Shown in pieces: positions 57,089 to 64,000 of a stretch of DNA of 64,000 nucleotides. Source of the DNA: Frigidibacter mobilis (GTDB taxonomy: Bacteria > Pseudomonadota > Alphaproteobacteria > Rhodobacterales > Rhodobacteraceae); NCBI RefSeq assembly GCF_001620265.1, contig NZ_CP012661.1, positions 620,001 to 684,000 of the forward strand, in the 5' to 3' direction. The position numbers and the translations under genes were made by a program. Below the pieces are notes generated by a model. It did no database searches, had not been told where the DNA came from, and saw nothing but the letters and a program-made list of their open reading frames with translations. Within the stretch, counting starts at the first letter, position 1. Each line of letters opens with the position of its first letter.

Positions 57089-57337
57089 ATGCCACGCAAC
57101 ACCTCCGTGACCATCGGCGACCATTTCGCCAGCTTCATCGCCGAGCAGGTGAAGACCGGGCGCTATGGGTCCACCAGTGACGTGATCCGGGCGGGCCTGC
57201 GGCTGCTGGAGGAGCACGAGGCAAGGGTGAAGGCGCTGCAAGGGGCGCTGGTCGCCGGCGAGGAGTCCGGCGCGCCGGCGGAGTTTGACTTCGAGGCGTT
57301 CAAGGCCCGCAAGCGGCCTGGTCAAGCCGGGCGATGA
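57089..57337 (+). CDS. parD: ParD-like type II antitoxin, without a recognisable ParE partner
   Basis: This 82-aa protein has the ribbon-helix-helix pattern of ParD/CopG-like antitoxins: MPRNTSVTIGDHFASFIAEQVKTGRYGSTSDVIRAGLRLLEEHEARVKALQGALVAGEESG. A C-terminal toxin-binding tail (DFEAFKARKRPGQAGR) follows. ParD normally overlaps or abuts parE. Here an ATG overlaps the stop, but the following frames show no ParE-like sequence, and the next gene is unrelated in sequence. It is an orphan antitoxin, or a toxin has been lost or replaced. Confidence 0.85.
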   Translation: MPRNTSVTIGDHFASFIAEQVKTGRYGSTSDVIRAGLRLLEEHEARVKALQGALVAGEESGAPAEFDFEAFKARKRPGQAGR

Positions 57338-57430
57338 AGGGTCTTGGGCTTTCGCCTACGACGCTTCCAGCGGAGGGGTGGTGCGGGACGAGGCATTGCC
57401 GTGTGTGCGACGTGCTTCAACCGTGTTGCC

Positions 57431-58026
57431 ATGAAGAATGAGTGGGCCGACTTTCTTAATCCAGATGTTGTCCGGGCGCGTTTCGTGCGGGCAGGGCTGT
57501 TTCTAGTCGCACATGAAATGCTCGTCAGCGCTATCGTGGGTCGGCTGCACGACTTCTACGCGGACCGTTGGGATGCCAAAACTGGCTGGAAAGCCAGCCC
57601 GGCATATCGGGAAAAAGTCCTATCACTTGACCCAAAGAACAAAAGCGACCCGTGGAGAGCAAGTTTGGCTTGGCTCTGCCATATGGACGCGATCGACGAC
57701 GATGATGAAAAGGCAATTCGAGAGCTTACCCTTGAACGGAATCGCCTTGCTCACGATCTGCGCAAGGTAGTGGGAAGCTCGTATCATCATGATTTCGAGA
57801 GTTTGTTCCCATACTCTTGGCACTTGTAGCGAAGATCGACAGATGGTGGATTGTTAATGTGGACATTGAGACCGACCCCGAGCTGATGGACGAAGAAATC
57901 GACGCTGCTAGCGTGGTTCCCGGGTCGCAGATCCTGCTACAGGTTTTGGCCGAGGTCGCACTCGGTAAAGATGAGAAAGCATGGGCCCTATACAGAGAGT
58001 TCATGGCCAGTCCGGGTAGTACCTAG
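57431..58026 (+). CDS. HEPN-like protein of unknown function (one apparent frameshift), low-GC accessory gene
   Basis: MKNEWADFLNPDVVRARFVRAGLFLVAHEMLVSAIVGRLHDFYADRWD begins a helical protein of about 198 aa. The first frame stops at 57829. Restoring one C at 57808-57810 joins it to VAKIDRWWIVNVDIETDPELMDEEIDAASVVPGSQILLQVLAEVALGKDEKAWALYREF, ending at 58026. A RNRLAH sequence (ELTLERNRLAHDLRK, near residue 115) resembles the R-x4-6-H catalytic motif of HEPN ribonucleases. Base composition is clearly more AT-rich than the neighbours, suggesting recent transfer. It follows the orphan parD by about 90 bp. Toxin activity is only a hypothesis. Confidence 0.65.
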
Positions 58027-58381
58027 CCTTCGTGAGTGCGGGCATCGAAGCGAAATCGGCGATACTATGCCAGCGACGGTGACGCCCGGCGTTCCATTCA
58101 TCGTTCTCCTTGGCGAAGGCCATCGCCTTCGCCACTCACCGCAGTCTCAACCTGCACCGGACGGGCCCCCAAAGGGCCCGGCCAGCGCCCGCCCCGCCCT
58201 CGGCGGGCGCTTCTCGCCCGCCAGGTCGGGCGCTGTCCTCACCGGGTTTTGGGTTGCCAGCGGCTCCGGGAGCATCCGGCGCGCGCGGGCGGGGGCGAGG
58301 CAGTGCCTCGCCTTTTCCCGCCCGAGGTGACTGGCCCGAAGTTCGCAAGGCTGGCCCGTAGTCCGCGAAGCCCCGCCCCCC
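58027..58381. other. 355-bp GC-rich region without a gene
   Basis: No convincing coding frame was found between the HEPN-like gene and kdsA. The region contains several inverted GC-rich stretches (GGGCCC pairs, GCCCGCC/GGCGGGC) and the terminator at 58294-58316. Confidence 0.5.
58294..58316 (+). terminator. Rho-independent terminator after the accessory gene pair
   Basis: GGCGAGGCA and TGCCTCGCC form a near-perfect hairpin directly followed by TTTT. It lies downstream of the HEPN-like gene and before the convergent kdsA stop. Confidence 0.65.
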
Positions 58382-59215
58382 TCACACCCTGACCGGATCC
58401 GCCTTCGCCACCTTATCCAGCGCCATCAGCACCCGCAGCAGGGCCGGCATCTGGTCCAGCGGGATCATGTTCGGCCCGTCGGAGGGCGCGGTGTCGGGCG
58501 CCTCATGGGTCTCGATGAACACGCCGGCAATGCCGAGGCTGACGGCGGCGCGGGCCATTGCCGGGGCGAATTCGCGCTGGCCGCCGGTCGATCCGCCCTG
58601 GCCGCCGGGTTGCTGCACGGAATGGGTGGCGTCCATGATGACCGGGTAGCCGGTTTTCGCCATGATCGGCAGGCTGCGCATGTCGGCCACCAGCGCGTTG
58701 TAGCCAAAGCTGACGCCGCGCTCGGTCAGCAGGATCTTCTCGTTGCCGGTGGAGGCGACCTTCTCGGCCACGTTCGCCATGTCCCAGGGCGCCAGGAACT
58801 GGCCCTTCTTGATGTTGATGACGCAGCCGGTCTGGCCCGCGGCCAGCAGCAGGTCGGTCTGCCGGCACAGGAAGGCCGGGATCTGGATCACGTCGACCGC
58901 CGCCGCCGCCTCGCGCGCCTGATCGGCATCGTGGATATCGGTCAGCACCGGGCAGCCGAAGGCGGCGCGCACGCCCTGCAGGATCTTCAGCCCCTCGTCG
59001 ATGCCAAGCCCGCGCTTGCCCGACAGCGAGGTGCGGTTGGCCTTGTCATAGCTGGCCTTGAAGATGAACTGCGCGCCGACCGCGGCGCAGGCCTCGGCCA
59101 TCGCCCCGGCGATCATCTGGGCATGGTCCGCACTTTCCAGCTGGCAGGGGCCGGCGATCACGGTCAGGGGCCGGTCATTGCCGGTGGTCAGCCCGCCGAT
59201 GGTCACGTCTTTCAT
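58382..59215 (-). CDS. kdsA: 3-deoxy-D-manno-octulosonate 8-phosphate (KDO8P) synthase
   Basis: KdsA condenses phosphoenolpyruvate with arabinose 5-phosphate to give KDO8P for lipopolysaccharide or capsule. I chose the ATG at 59215 (MKDVTIGGL; AAGGAGA lies upstream), giving 277 aa. A longer frame from 59233 adds MAKEKT. Motifs are VIAGPCQLESADHA, FKASYDKANRTSLSGKRGLGIDEGL, LTDIHDADQA, IQIPAFLCRQTDLL (PEP/phosphate contacts), LTERGVSFGYNALVADMRSLPIM and DATHSVQQPGGQGGSTGG. It is 30 bp downstream of the capsule-export genes. Confidence 0.95.
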   Translation of the reverse strand: MKDVTIGGLTTGNDRPLTVIAGPCQLESADHAQMIAGAMAEACAAVGAQFIFKASYDKANRTSLSGKRGLGIDEGLKILQGVRAAFGCPVLTDIHDADQAREAAAAVDVIQIPAFLCRQTDLLLAAGQTGCVINIKKGQFLAPWDMANVAEKVASTGNEKILLTERGVSFGYNALVADMRSLPIMAKTGYPVIMDATHSVQQPGGQGGSTGGQREFAPAMARAAVSLGIAGVFIETHEAPDTAPSDGPNMIPLDQMPALLRVLMALDKVAKADPVRV

Positions 59216-59244
59216 GGTCTTCTCCTTGGCCAAAACCTGTTCTG

Positions 59245-60942
59245 TCAGGCCGAAACCTGTTCTCTGAGGATCGAGGCGGTCAGCGACAGCATCAGGTAGA
59301 GCCCCGAAAAGATCAGCATGGCCACCAATGTGTTTTCGAAGGCCCGCGGATAGGTCGGCTCGTCCGGCGCCAGCGGCCTGACGCCGGTGGACAGGTAGCG
59401 CACCTGCTTGTTGGCCTCGATCCGCGCCACCTCCATCTGCTGCGCGGCCTGGCTGAGCATCAGCTGCCGGGTCTGCAGCTCTGCCTCGGCAATGCGCATC
59501 TGGCCCGAGATCATCGCCAGCGAGGCGGTGCCGCCGGTGCTTTCGGTCAGCTGGGCGCGCAGCGAACCGATCATGTTCTGCAGGCGGGCGATATCGCCCT
59601 CGACCCCGGAGACGCGGGCGGCGTTGGGCTGGGCGTTGTCGTTGAGTTGCTGCAGTTCCAGACGTTTCTGTGCCAGCTGCACCTCGAAGGTGCCGATCTG
59701 CTGCATGACGACAGAGTTCTCGCTGATCGGGTCCAGCACGCCCAGCTTTTCCTGCATCTCCAGCACTCGGGCCTGCGCGGCCTGCACCTTGGCCTCGGCA
59801 TCGGCATAGCTTTCGCGGGCACCCTGCATCTGGTCTGCACGCAGGCGCTGCGTCAGGTGGTCGACCTGCTCTTCGGCATAGCCGATCAGCGCCTCGGCAA
59901 AGGCGGTGGAGACCTCGGGATCGGCGGCGATCACCTCCATCTTGATGATGCCCTCGGTGGGGTCATAGCCGATCTTCACGTTGCGCTTGTAGGTGCGGTA
60001 GGCCGCCTCGTCGGTGGCATCCGGCGCGAGGCGCTGAAGCGGGTCGATGCCAGGCTGGCTCCAGTGATTGCGGAAGCCAAGGTCGCGGTCCAGCCGCTTC
60101 ATCGCCTCGCGCGATTGCATGTAGCCCTGCACGGTGATCGAATCCTGGCTGGTGGCGAATTGCGTGCCCGAGAACAGCGAGCCCAGCCCCCCCGCCTGGC
60201 TTTCCGCCTGCTGGATCACGAATTCGGAGCGGGTGGCGTAAAGCGGCGTGGCGATGGCGAAGTAGTACCAGCCGGCGATCAGCGTCGGCAGCATCACGAA
60301 GAAGGCCAGCCGGGTCATCAGCAGGGCCAGCTTGCGGCGGCGGCGCCTGGCGATACTGCGCTGGACCTTGAGGATTTCGGCAGCGCGCCGTTCGGGCGTC
60401 AGTTGCTGGGCCGCGGGCAGCTGCGGGGTCTGGCGGGTGGTCTGCGGCAGCTGGATCTTGCTCTCCTGCGCCTCCGAGACCACGAGGTCCAGTATGTTCG
60501 ACCGCTGGAACGGGTCGATGCCGCGGCGGCGCAGCACGCGCACCGCCTCGAAATCCGAGGTGACCTCGATCCCGTGGCGCTGGGCGACGCGGCGGGCCAT
60601 GCGCAGCTGGCGGCCGGTCAGGCCCTCGGCGCGGATCGCGGCGATCTCTTCCTCGGGTGTGCGCTCGGTCGGGCCAAGCACGGTATCGGGCGCGGCGGTG
60701 GGATAGCGGTCGGGGCCGAAGCCGTCATCTTCCGCGGTATCGGGCACCACTATCATCGGCGCCTCGGTCGGGTGCTGGCGCTGCATCGGGGCCCGCACCG
60801 GGGTGCCGTGCGTCGGGCGCTGCGGATCGGGCGCCACGGGCATGTCGGGAAGGGCCGTCGACGCAGGTTCCGCTGCGGCGATGGAGGGGGTGGGTGTGGC
60901 CCTGCGGATGCGGAATTTCTTAGCCTTGGTGGGAGTAATCAT
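59245..60942 (-). CDS. Polysaccharide export / chain-length determinant protein (KpsE-Wzz type) with long N-terminal extension
   Basis: This 565-aa inner-membrane protein is of the polysaccharide co-polymerase class. Residues 1-200 are Pro/Ala-rich and charged (PTHGTPVRAPMQRQHPTEAP; RRRGIDPFQRSNILDLV) and probably cytoplasmic. A first membrane segment follows at about 205-230 (LALLMTRLAFFVMLPTLIAGWYYFAI). The periplasmic part has SEFVIQQAESQAGGLGSLFSG and long coiled coils. A C-terminal membrane segment (ENTLVAMLIFSGLYLMLSLTASIL) completes it. It starts at 60942, overlapping the ABC ATPase gene by 23 bp. The extension is longer than in classical KpsE. Confidence 0.88.
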   Translation of the reverse strand: MITPTKAKKFRIRRATPTPSIAAAEPASTALPDMPVAPDPQRPTHGTPVRAPMQRQHPTEAPMIVVPDTAEDDGFGPDRYPTAAPDTVLGPTERTPEEEIAAIRAEGLTGRQLRMARRVAQRHGIEVTSDFEAVRVLRRRGIDPFQRSNILDLVVSEAQESKIQLPQTTRQTPQLPAAQQLTPERRAAEILKVQRSIARRRRRKLALLMTRLAFFVMLPTLIAGWYYFAIATPLYATRSEFVIQQAESQAGGLGSLFSGTQFATSQDSITVQGYMQSREAMKRLDRDLGFRNHWSQPGIDPLQRLAPDATDEAAYRTYKRNVKIGYDPTEGIIKMEVIAADPEVSTAFAEALIGYAEEQVDHLTQRLRADQMQGARESYADAEAKVQAAQARVLEMQEKLGVLDPISENSVVMQQIGTFEVQLAQKRLELQQLNDNAQPNAARVSGVEGDIARLQNMIGSLRAQLTESTGGTASLAMISGQMRIAEAELQTRQLMLSQAAQQMEVARIEANKQVRYLSTGVRPLAPDEPTYPRAFENTLVAMLIFSGLYLMLSLTASILREQVSA

Positions 60943-61579
60943 ACAACTGTTTCGCTTCTTCCAAGGTGTCGAACATGTGCAACCGGCCATCGCGCAGCAC
61001 AGCTGCGGAACGGCAGAATTTTTCCAGCGTCTGCGCCTGGTGCGAGACCACGATCACCGTGGCGTTCTGCAGACGGTCGCGTAAGATGGTGCCAGCCTTG
61101 CGGTTGAACTCGGCATCGGTGGTGGCCGGCATACCCTCGTCGATCAGATAGATGTCAAATTCCAGCGCCAGCAACAGCGAAAAGCTGAAGCGCGCCCGCA
61201 TCCCCGAACTGAAGGTGCCCACCGGCATGTCGAAATATTCGTCGATCCCGCAGAGCCAGCGGCTGAATGCCTCGACATAATCGGGGTCGAGCCCGTAGAG
61301 ACGGGCGATGTAGCGGGCATTCTCGGTCGCGGTATGCTTGCTGACTACGCCGCCCATGAACCCCAGCGGAAACGACACCCGGCAGGCGCGGGTGATGGTG
61401 CCCTCATCGGGTTTCTCCAGCCCGGCCATCATGTTGATGATCGTGGTCTTGCCGGTGCCGTTAGGCGCGAGGATGCCAAGGGAATTGCCCAGTTCGACGC
61501 GGAACGTGGCGCGGTCAAGGATCACCTTGCGCTGCCTGCCCGTCCAGAAGGACTTGCTTACGTTCTCGAATTCCAGCAT
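60920..61579 (-). CDS. Capsule polysaccharide export ATP-binding protein (KpsT-like)
   Basis: This 219-aa ABC ATPase of the capsule/O-antigen export class starts MLEFENVSKSFWTGRQRKVILDRATF. It has Walker A GILAPNGTGKTTIINMMAG (Asn where Ser is common), the KpsT-type region PLGFMGGVVSKHTATENARYIARLYG, signature GTFSSGMRARFSFSLLLAL, Walker B FDIYLIDEGMPATTD and the H-loop VVSHQAQTLEKF. Its permease (KpsM) is not adjacent on this side and may lie elsewhere. It is the first gene of the kpsT-kpsE-kdsA unit. Confidence 0.93.
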   Translation of the reverse strand: MLEFENVSKSFWTGRQRKVILDRATFRVELGNSLGILAPNGTGKTTIINMMAGLEKPDEGTITRACRVSFPLGFMGGVVSKHTATENARYIARLYGLDPDYVEAFSRWLCGIDEYFDMPVGTFSSGMRARFSFSLLLALEFDIYLIDEGMPATTDAEFNRKAGTILRDRLQNATVIVVSHQAQTLEKFCRSAAVLRDGRLHMFDTLEEAKQLYDYSHQG

Positions 61580-61729
61580 CCGCGTCTGCCCGTCCGTCCT
61601 GCCGCCCGTTGACCCACGGGCTGTGGTTCTGGGGGGCAGTCCTACCCCCCCAACTTGCCCGCATTATGGCGAAACGACCGCAAAAAAGCCAATGGCTTGC
61701 GCGCCGCAGGGCAGGGCGGCGCGCAGGGG

Positions 61730-62983
61730 TTAGTGGCCTACCTTCTGCACCCGCAGCAGCTTGCCCGCCAGCAGCGAGATTCCTGCCGCGGCAAAGCTGA
61801 ACAGCGCGCCCATCTTGGCCGCATCCTGCACCGGGCCGGCGTCGAAGGCGACCGATGCCACGAACAGCGCCACGGTGAAGCCGATGGCGGCGACGCAGCC
61901 CAGAACGAACACGTCGCGCATCGTCATGCCCTCGGGCAGGCCAAAGCCCAGCAGCCGCGCGCCGACCCAGCCTATCACCAGGATTCCCAGCGGCTTGCCG
62001 ATCAAGAGGCCGCCCATCACCAGCCAGGTCGGTTCGGAAATAGCGCTGAACTCCACCCCCGCATTCAGCAGGCCGAAGAACAGCAAGATGATCTCCACCG
62101 GGTATTTCAGGTGGTGCTCGATGGTGTTCAGCAGGTCATGCAGATGCTCTTCGGCCTCGGCGAACAGGCCGAAGCCGCGATCGGCATGGGGGATGGTCGG
62201 CACGATCGGCAGCAGGCCGAGCGCCGGGTGGATGCCCGCTTCCTGAAAGCCGTACCAGCTCAGGCAGCCGGCGATCAGGTAGGGCCAGAACGACAGCACC
62301 TTGCGCACCCAGGTGGAGTTCGGGCGCAGCTGGTTGCCACGGTCGAGGTGGCGCGGCAGCCAGTTGGCCAGCACGAAGACCACGGCCGCCGCGCCGAAGG
62401 ACAGCAGCAGCCACTCGGGCGCAAGCTCGCCCGACGGGTAGAAGACGGCCAGGATCAGCAGCCCGCCGGCATCATCGGCAATCGCCAACAGCAGCAGGAA
62501 GCGGATCGCCGGATGGCCGGCGCCGAACACCATGCGCCCGACGAGATAGGAGAACGCGATGTCGGTCGCGGTGGGGATCGCCCAGCCCTGGCTGACCAGC
62601 GAATAGACCCCCAGCACCGCCGCAAGGCCCAGGTAGACGGCAACCGGCCCCAGCATCCCGCCCAGTGTGGCGATCAGCGGGGTGACAGCCTTGGAGCCGC
62701 GCAGCGAGCCTTCCTCGAGGATGATCGCTTCCCAGACTTCCTTGGCGGCGATGGCGAAGAACAGCGCCATCAGCACGTCATTGACCAGGTAGTGCAGGGT
62801 CAGCGTGCGGTGGATCTGCCCGCCCACCTCATGGGCGTGACCGATGATGAAATCGTCGATCAGCACGAGTTCGACGATGTCGTGGTAGCTGTTGGGCGAG
62901 ATATTGGCCCAGATCAGGGCGATCAGCGCGCCCCCGATCAACAGCAGCGAATAGGTCGTGACAAAATTCCAGACGCGATACAT
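61730..62983 (-). CDS. nhaA: Na+/H+ antiporter NhaA
   Basis: This 417-aa antiporter has about twelve membrane segments. The ATG at 62983 (MYRVWNFVTTYSLLLIGGALIALIWANIS) has a purine-rich site upstream and fits family starts. The frame extending to 63073 is not needed. The essential Asp pair is visible in LLLLAIADDAGGLLILAVFY, with PTATDIAFSYLVGRMVFG and LLGFGLPEGMTMRDVFVLGCVAAIGFTVALFVASVAF. It exchanges sodium for protons in pH and salt homeostasis. It is divergent from the uracil-glycosylase-like gene. Confidence 0.95.
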   Translation of the reverse strand: MYRVWNFVTTYSLLLIGGALIALIWANISPNSYHDIVELVLIDDFIIGHAHEVGGQIHRTLTLHYLVNDVLMALFFAIAAKEVWEAIILEEGSLRGSKAVTPLIATLGGMLGPVAVYLGLAAVLGVYSLVSQGWAIPTATDIAFSYLVGRMVFGAGHPAIRFLLLLAIADDAGGLLILAVFYPSGELAPEWLLLSFGAAAVVFVLANWLPRHLDRGNQLRPNSTWVRKVLSFWPYLIAGCLSWYGFQEAGIHPALGLLPIVPTIPHADRGFGLFAEAEEHLHDLLNTIEHHLKYPVEIILLFFGLLNAGVEFSAISEPTWLVMGGLLIGKPLGILVIGWVGARLLGFGLPEGMTMRDVFVLGCVAAIGFTVALFVASVAFDAGPVQDAAKMGALFSFAAAGISLLAGKLLRVQKVGH

Positions 62984-63092
62984 CTCTGCCCCTTGTCCCC
63001 GTTTCGCCTTGGAATAGTCGATAGGTTGTGGGGGGGCAACAACCGCCGGAAGGGGGCTGTAAAATGGCTGCATCGCTGCCTAGATTTGGGGC

Positions 63093-63707
63093 ATGACCGA
63101 GTTTCCGGCCTCTTCGCTTCTGGCGCGCATCGGTGCCTGCCGGCTTTGCGCTGCCGAGTTCGCGCGCAGTGCCACCGCCCATGCGCCGCGCCCGGTGGCC
63201 TGGTTCGATCCGGGCAGTCCGCCGCGGCTGCTGATCGCCGGGCAGGCGCCGGGGATGCGGGTGCATCTGGCGGGGCGGCCCTTTGCCGACCCGTCGGGGG
63301 ACCGGCTGCGCGACTGGCTGGGGATCGGGGAGGAGGTGTTCTATGACCGCGCCCGCGTGGCGATCGTGCCGATGGCCTTCTGCTTTCCGGGCTATGATGC
63401 CGCGGGGTCCGACCTGCCCCCGCCGCCCCGCTGCGCCGCAACCTGGCGGGACGAGGTGATGGCGGCGCTTGGGCCGGTGCCGCTGACGGTGCTGGTCGGC
63501 GGCCATTCCCATCGCTGGCATCTGGGCGCGGCGGCGGTGCGCGGCGGGGTGGGGGCGACCGTCGGCCGCTGGCGCGACCATGCGCCCGCCGTGTTTCCCT
63601 TGCCGCATCCCTCCTGGCGGAATACGGGATGGCTCAAACGAAATCCCTGGTTCGCGGCCGAGGTGCTGCCCGCCCTCCGCGCCCGGGTTCAGGAGGCCCT
63701 GGCATGA
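63093..63707 (+). CDS. Uracil-DNA-glycosylase-like protein
   Basis: This 204-aa protein of the UDG fold has LLIAGQAPGMRVHLAGRPFADPSGDRLRDWLG as the motif-1 equivalent. It also has VPMAFCFPGYD and the C-terminal LPHPSWRNTGWLKRNPWF, corresponding to the HPS motif. CRLCAAEF near the N-terminus and CFPG/PPPRC give cysteines that could hold a 4Fe-4S cluster as in families 4 and 5, but not in standard spacing. The catalytic residue cannot be assigned by eye. Its stop overlaps the next gene (ATGA). Confidence 0.82.
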   Translation: MTEFPASSLLARIGACRLCAAEFARSATAHAPRPVAWFDPGSPPRLLIAGQAPGMRVHLAGRPFADPSGDRLRDWLGIGEEVFYDRARVAIVPMAFCFPGYDAAGSDLPPPPRCAATWRDEVMAALGPVPLTVLVGGHSHRWHLGAAAVRGGVGATVGRWRDHAPAVFPLPHPSWRNTGWLKRNPWFAAEVLPALRARVQEALA

Positions 63708-64000
63708 CCGATACCACCGTTCTCGACCTCGCCCATGCGGCGATGAGCGCCGCGCCCGAGGAGGACGCCGCCCGCCTGCGCTTCTACGAGCGCATCGCCG
63801 ATGCCGAGCTGTTCGTGCTGCTGCAGGAGGATCCGGCAGGCGACCGGATCACCCCGCAGGTCTTCGCGCTGGAGGAGGGGCAGTTCGTGCTGGCCTTCGA
63901 TCTGGAGGAACGGCTGACGGCCTTTACCGAGGCGCCGGCCCCCTATGCGGCGTTGCCGGGCCGGGTGGTGGTGCGGATGCTGGCGGGGCAGGGGATCGGC
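63704..64000 (+). CDS. SseB-like N-terminal domain protein (cut by window edge)
   Basis: The ATG at 63704 overlaps the previous stop and opens a frame of 99 residues to the edge: MTDTTVLDLAHAAMSAAPEEDAARLRFYERIADAELFVLLQE. VFALEEGQFVLAFDLEERLTAF follows and is typical of the SseB N-terminal fold. The rest lies outside. The function is unclear; SseB is named for enhanced serine sensitivity in E. coli. Confidence 0.8.
   Translation, partial: MTDTTVLDLAHAAMSAAPEEDAARLRFYERIADAELFVLLQEDPAGDRITPQVFALEEGQFVLAFDLEERLTAFTEAPAPYAALPGRVVVRMLAGQGIG

Noticed and set aside
57334..57430. A ParE toxin overlapping the parD stop
   Set aside because: An ATG overlaps the stop but the frame gives only a short unrelated peptide, and no other frame resembles ParE.

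Overview
The window is high-GC DNA with short intergenic gaps and many ATGA/TGATG-type overlaps. Gene content points to an alphaproteobacterium of the Rhodobacteraceae (Rhodobacter/Paracoccus/Gemmobacter-like): xdhABC, hisS-hisZ-hisG with short-form HisG, B12-dependent NrdJ, a DUF1489 protein, and a lanthanide-type methanol dehydrogenase with glutathione-linked formaldehyde oxidation. No phage, insertion sequence or CRISPR array was recognised.

Layout. 1-4534 (minus): xdhA-xdhB-xdhC, purine (xanthine) dehydrogenase; xdhC runs off the left edge. 4707-8213: replicative DNA polymerase III alpha subunit. 8223-9810 (minus): an AbrB-type membrane protein and SlyX. 9953-13262: hisS-hisZ-hisG. 13340-16199: DUF1489 protein, divergent from class II ribonucleotide reductase nrdJ, whose leader holds a perfect 14-bp hairpin. 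16401-26280: an IclR regulator divergent from a nine-gene catabolic operon. The operon encodes a TRAP transporter, a dihydroorotate-dehydrogenase-like flavoprotein, a DUF6282 metal-hydrolase-like protein, an HpcH/HpaI aldolase, a cupin, an aldehyde dehydrogenase and a GMC oxidoreductase. Its promoter carries three GAGAAC/GTTCTC half-sites. This is the best candidate for an undescribed pathway.

26657-55104 is dominated by C1 (methanol) metabolism. A nitrate/sulfonate/taurine-type ABC transporter is divergent from gfa-frmA-fghA (formaldehyde to formate via glutathione). Next come xoxF-xoxG-xoxJ (PQQ/lanthanide methanol dehydrogenase, its cytochrome c and a periplasmic partner). A PQQ-alcohol-dehydrogenase-associated set follows (beta-propeller proteins, SRPBCC protein, periplasmic binding protein, ABC ATPase and permease, small periplasmic proteins). 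Then come two signalling modules: a LuxR-type response regulator, FIST sensor and hybrid kinase, followed by a second kinase and OmpR-type regulator. A convergent MoxR-DUF58-DUF4381-VWA-VWA-TPR-BatD operon closes the region and probably matures or inserts cofactor into periplasmic enzymes. A TCATACTT-containing motif lies upstream of three of these transcription units.

55272-64000: tRNA-Gln, a BaiN/HI0933-like flavoprotein, an accessory patch of lower GC (orphan ParD-like antitoxin, HEPN-like protein), kdsA with capsule-export genes (chain-length/export protein and ABC ATPase), nhaA, a uracil-DNA-glycosylase-like protein and the start of an SseB-like gene.

Caution: about 16 apparent frameshifts in ten genes mostly look like the loss of one G or C from a short G/C run. 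They are more likely sequencing or assembly errors than real pseudogenes. Affected genes are annotated as CDS across the break.
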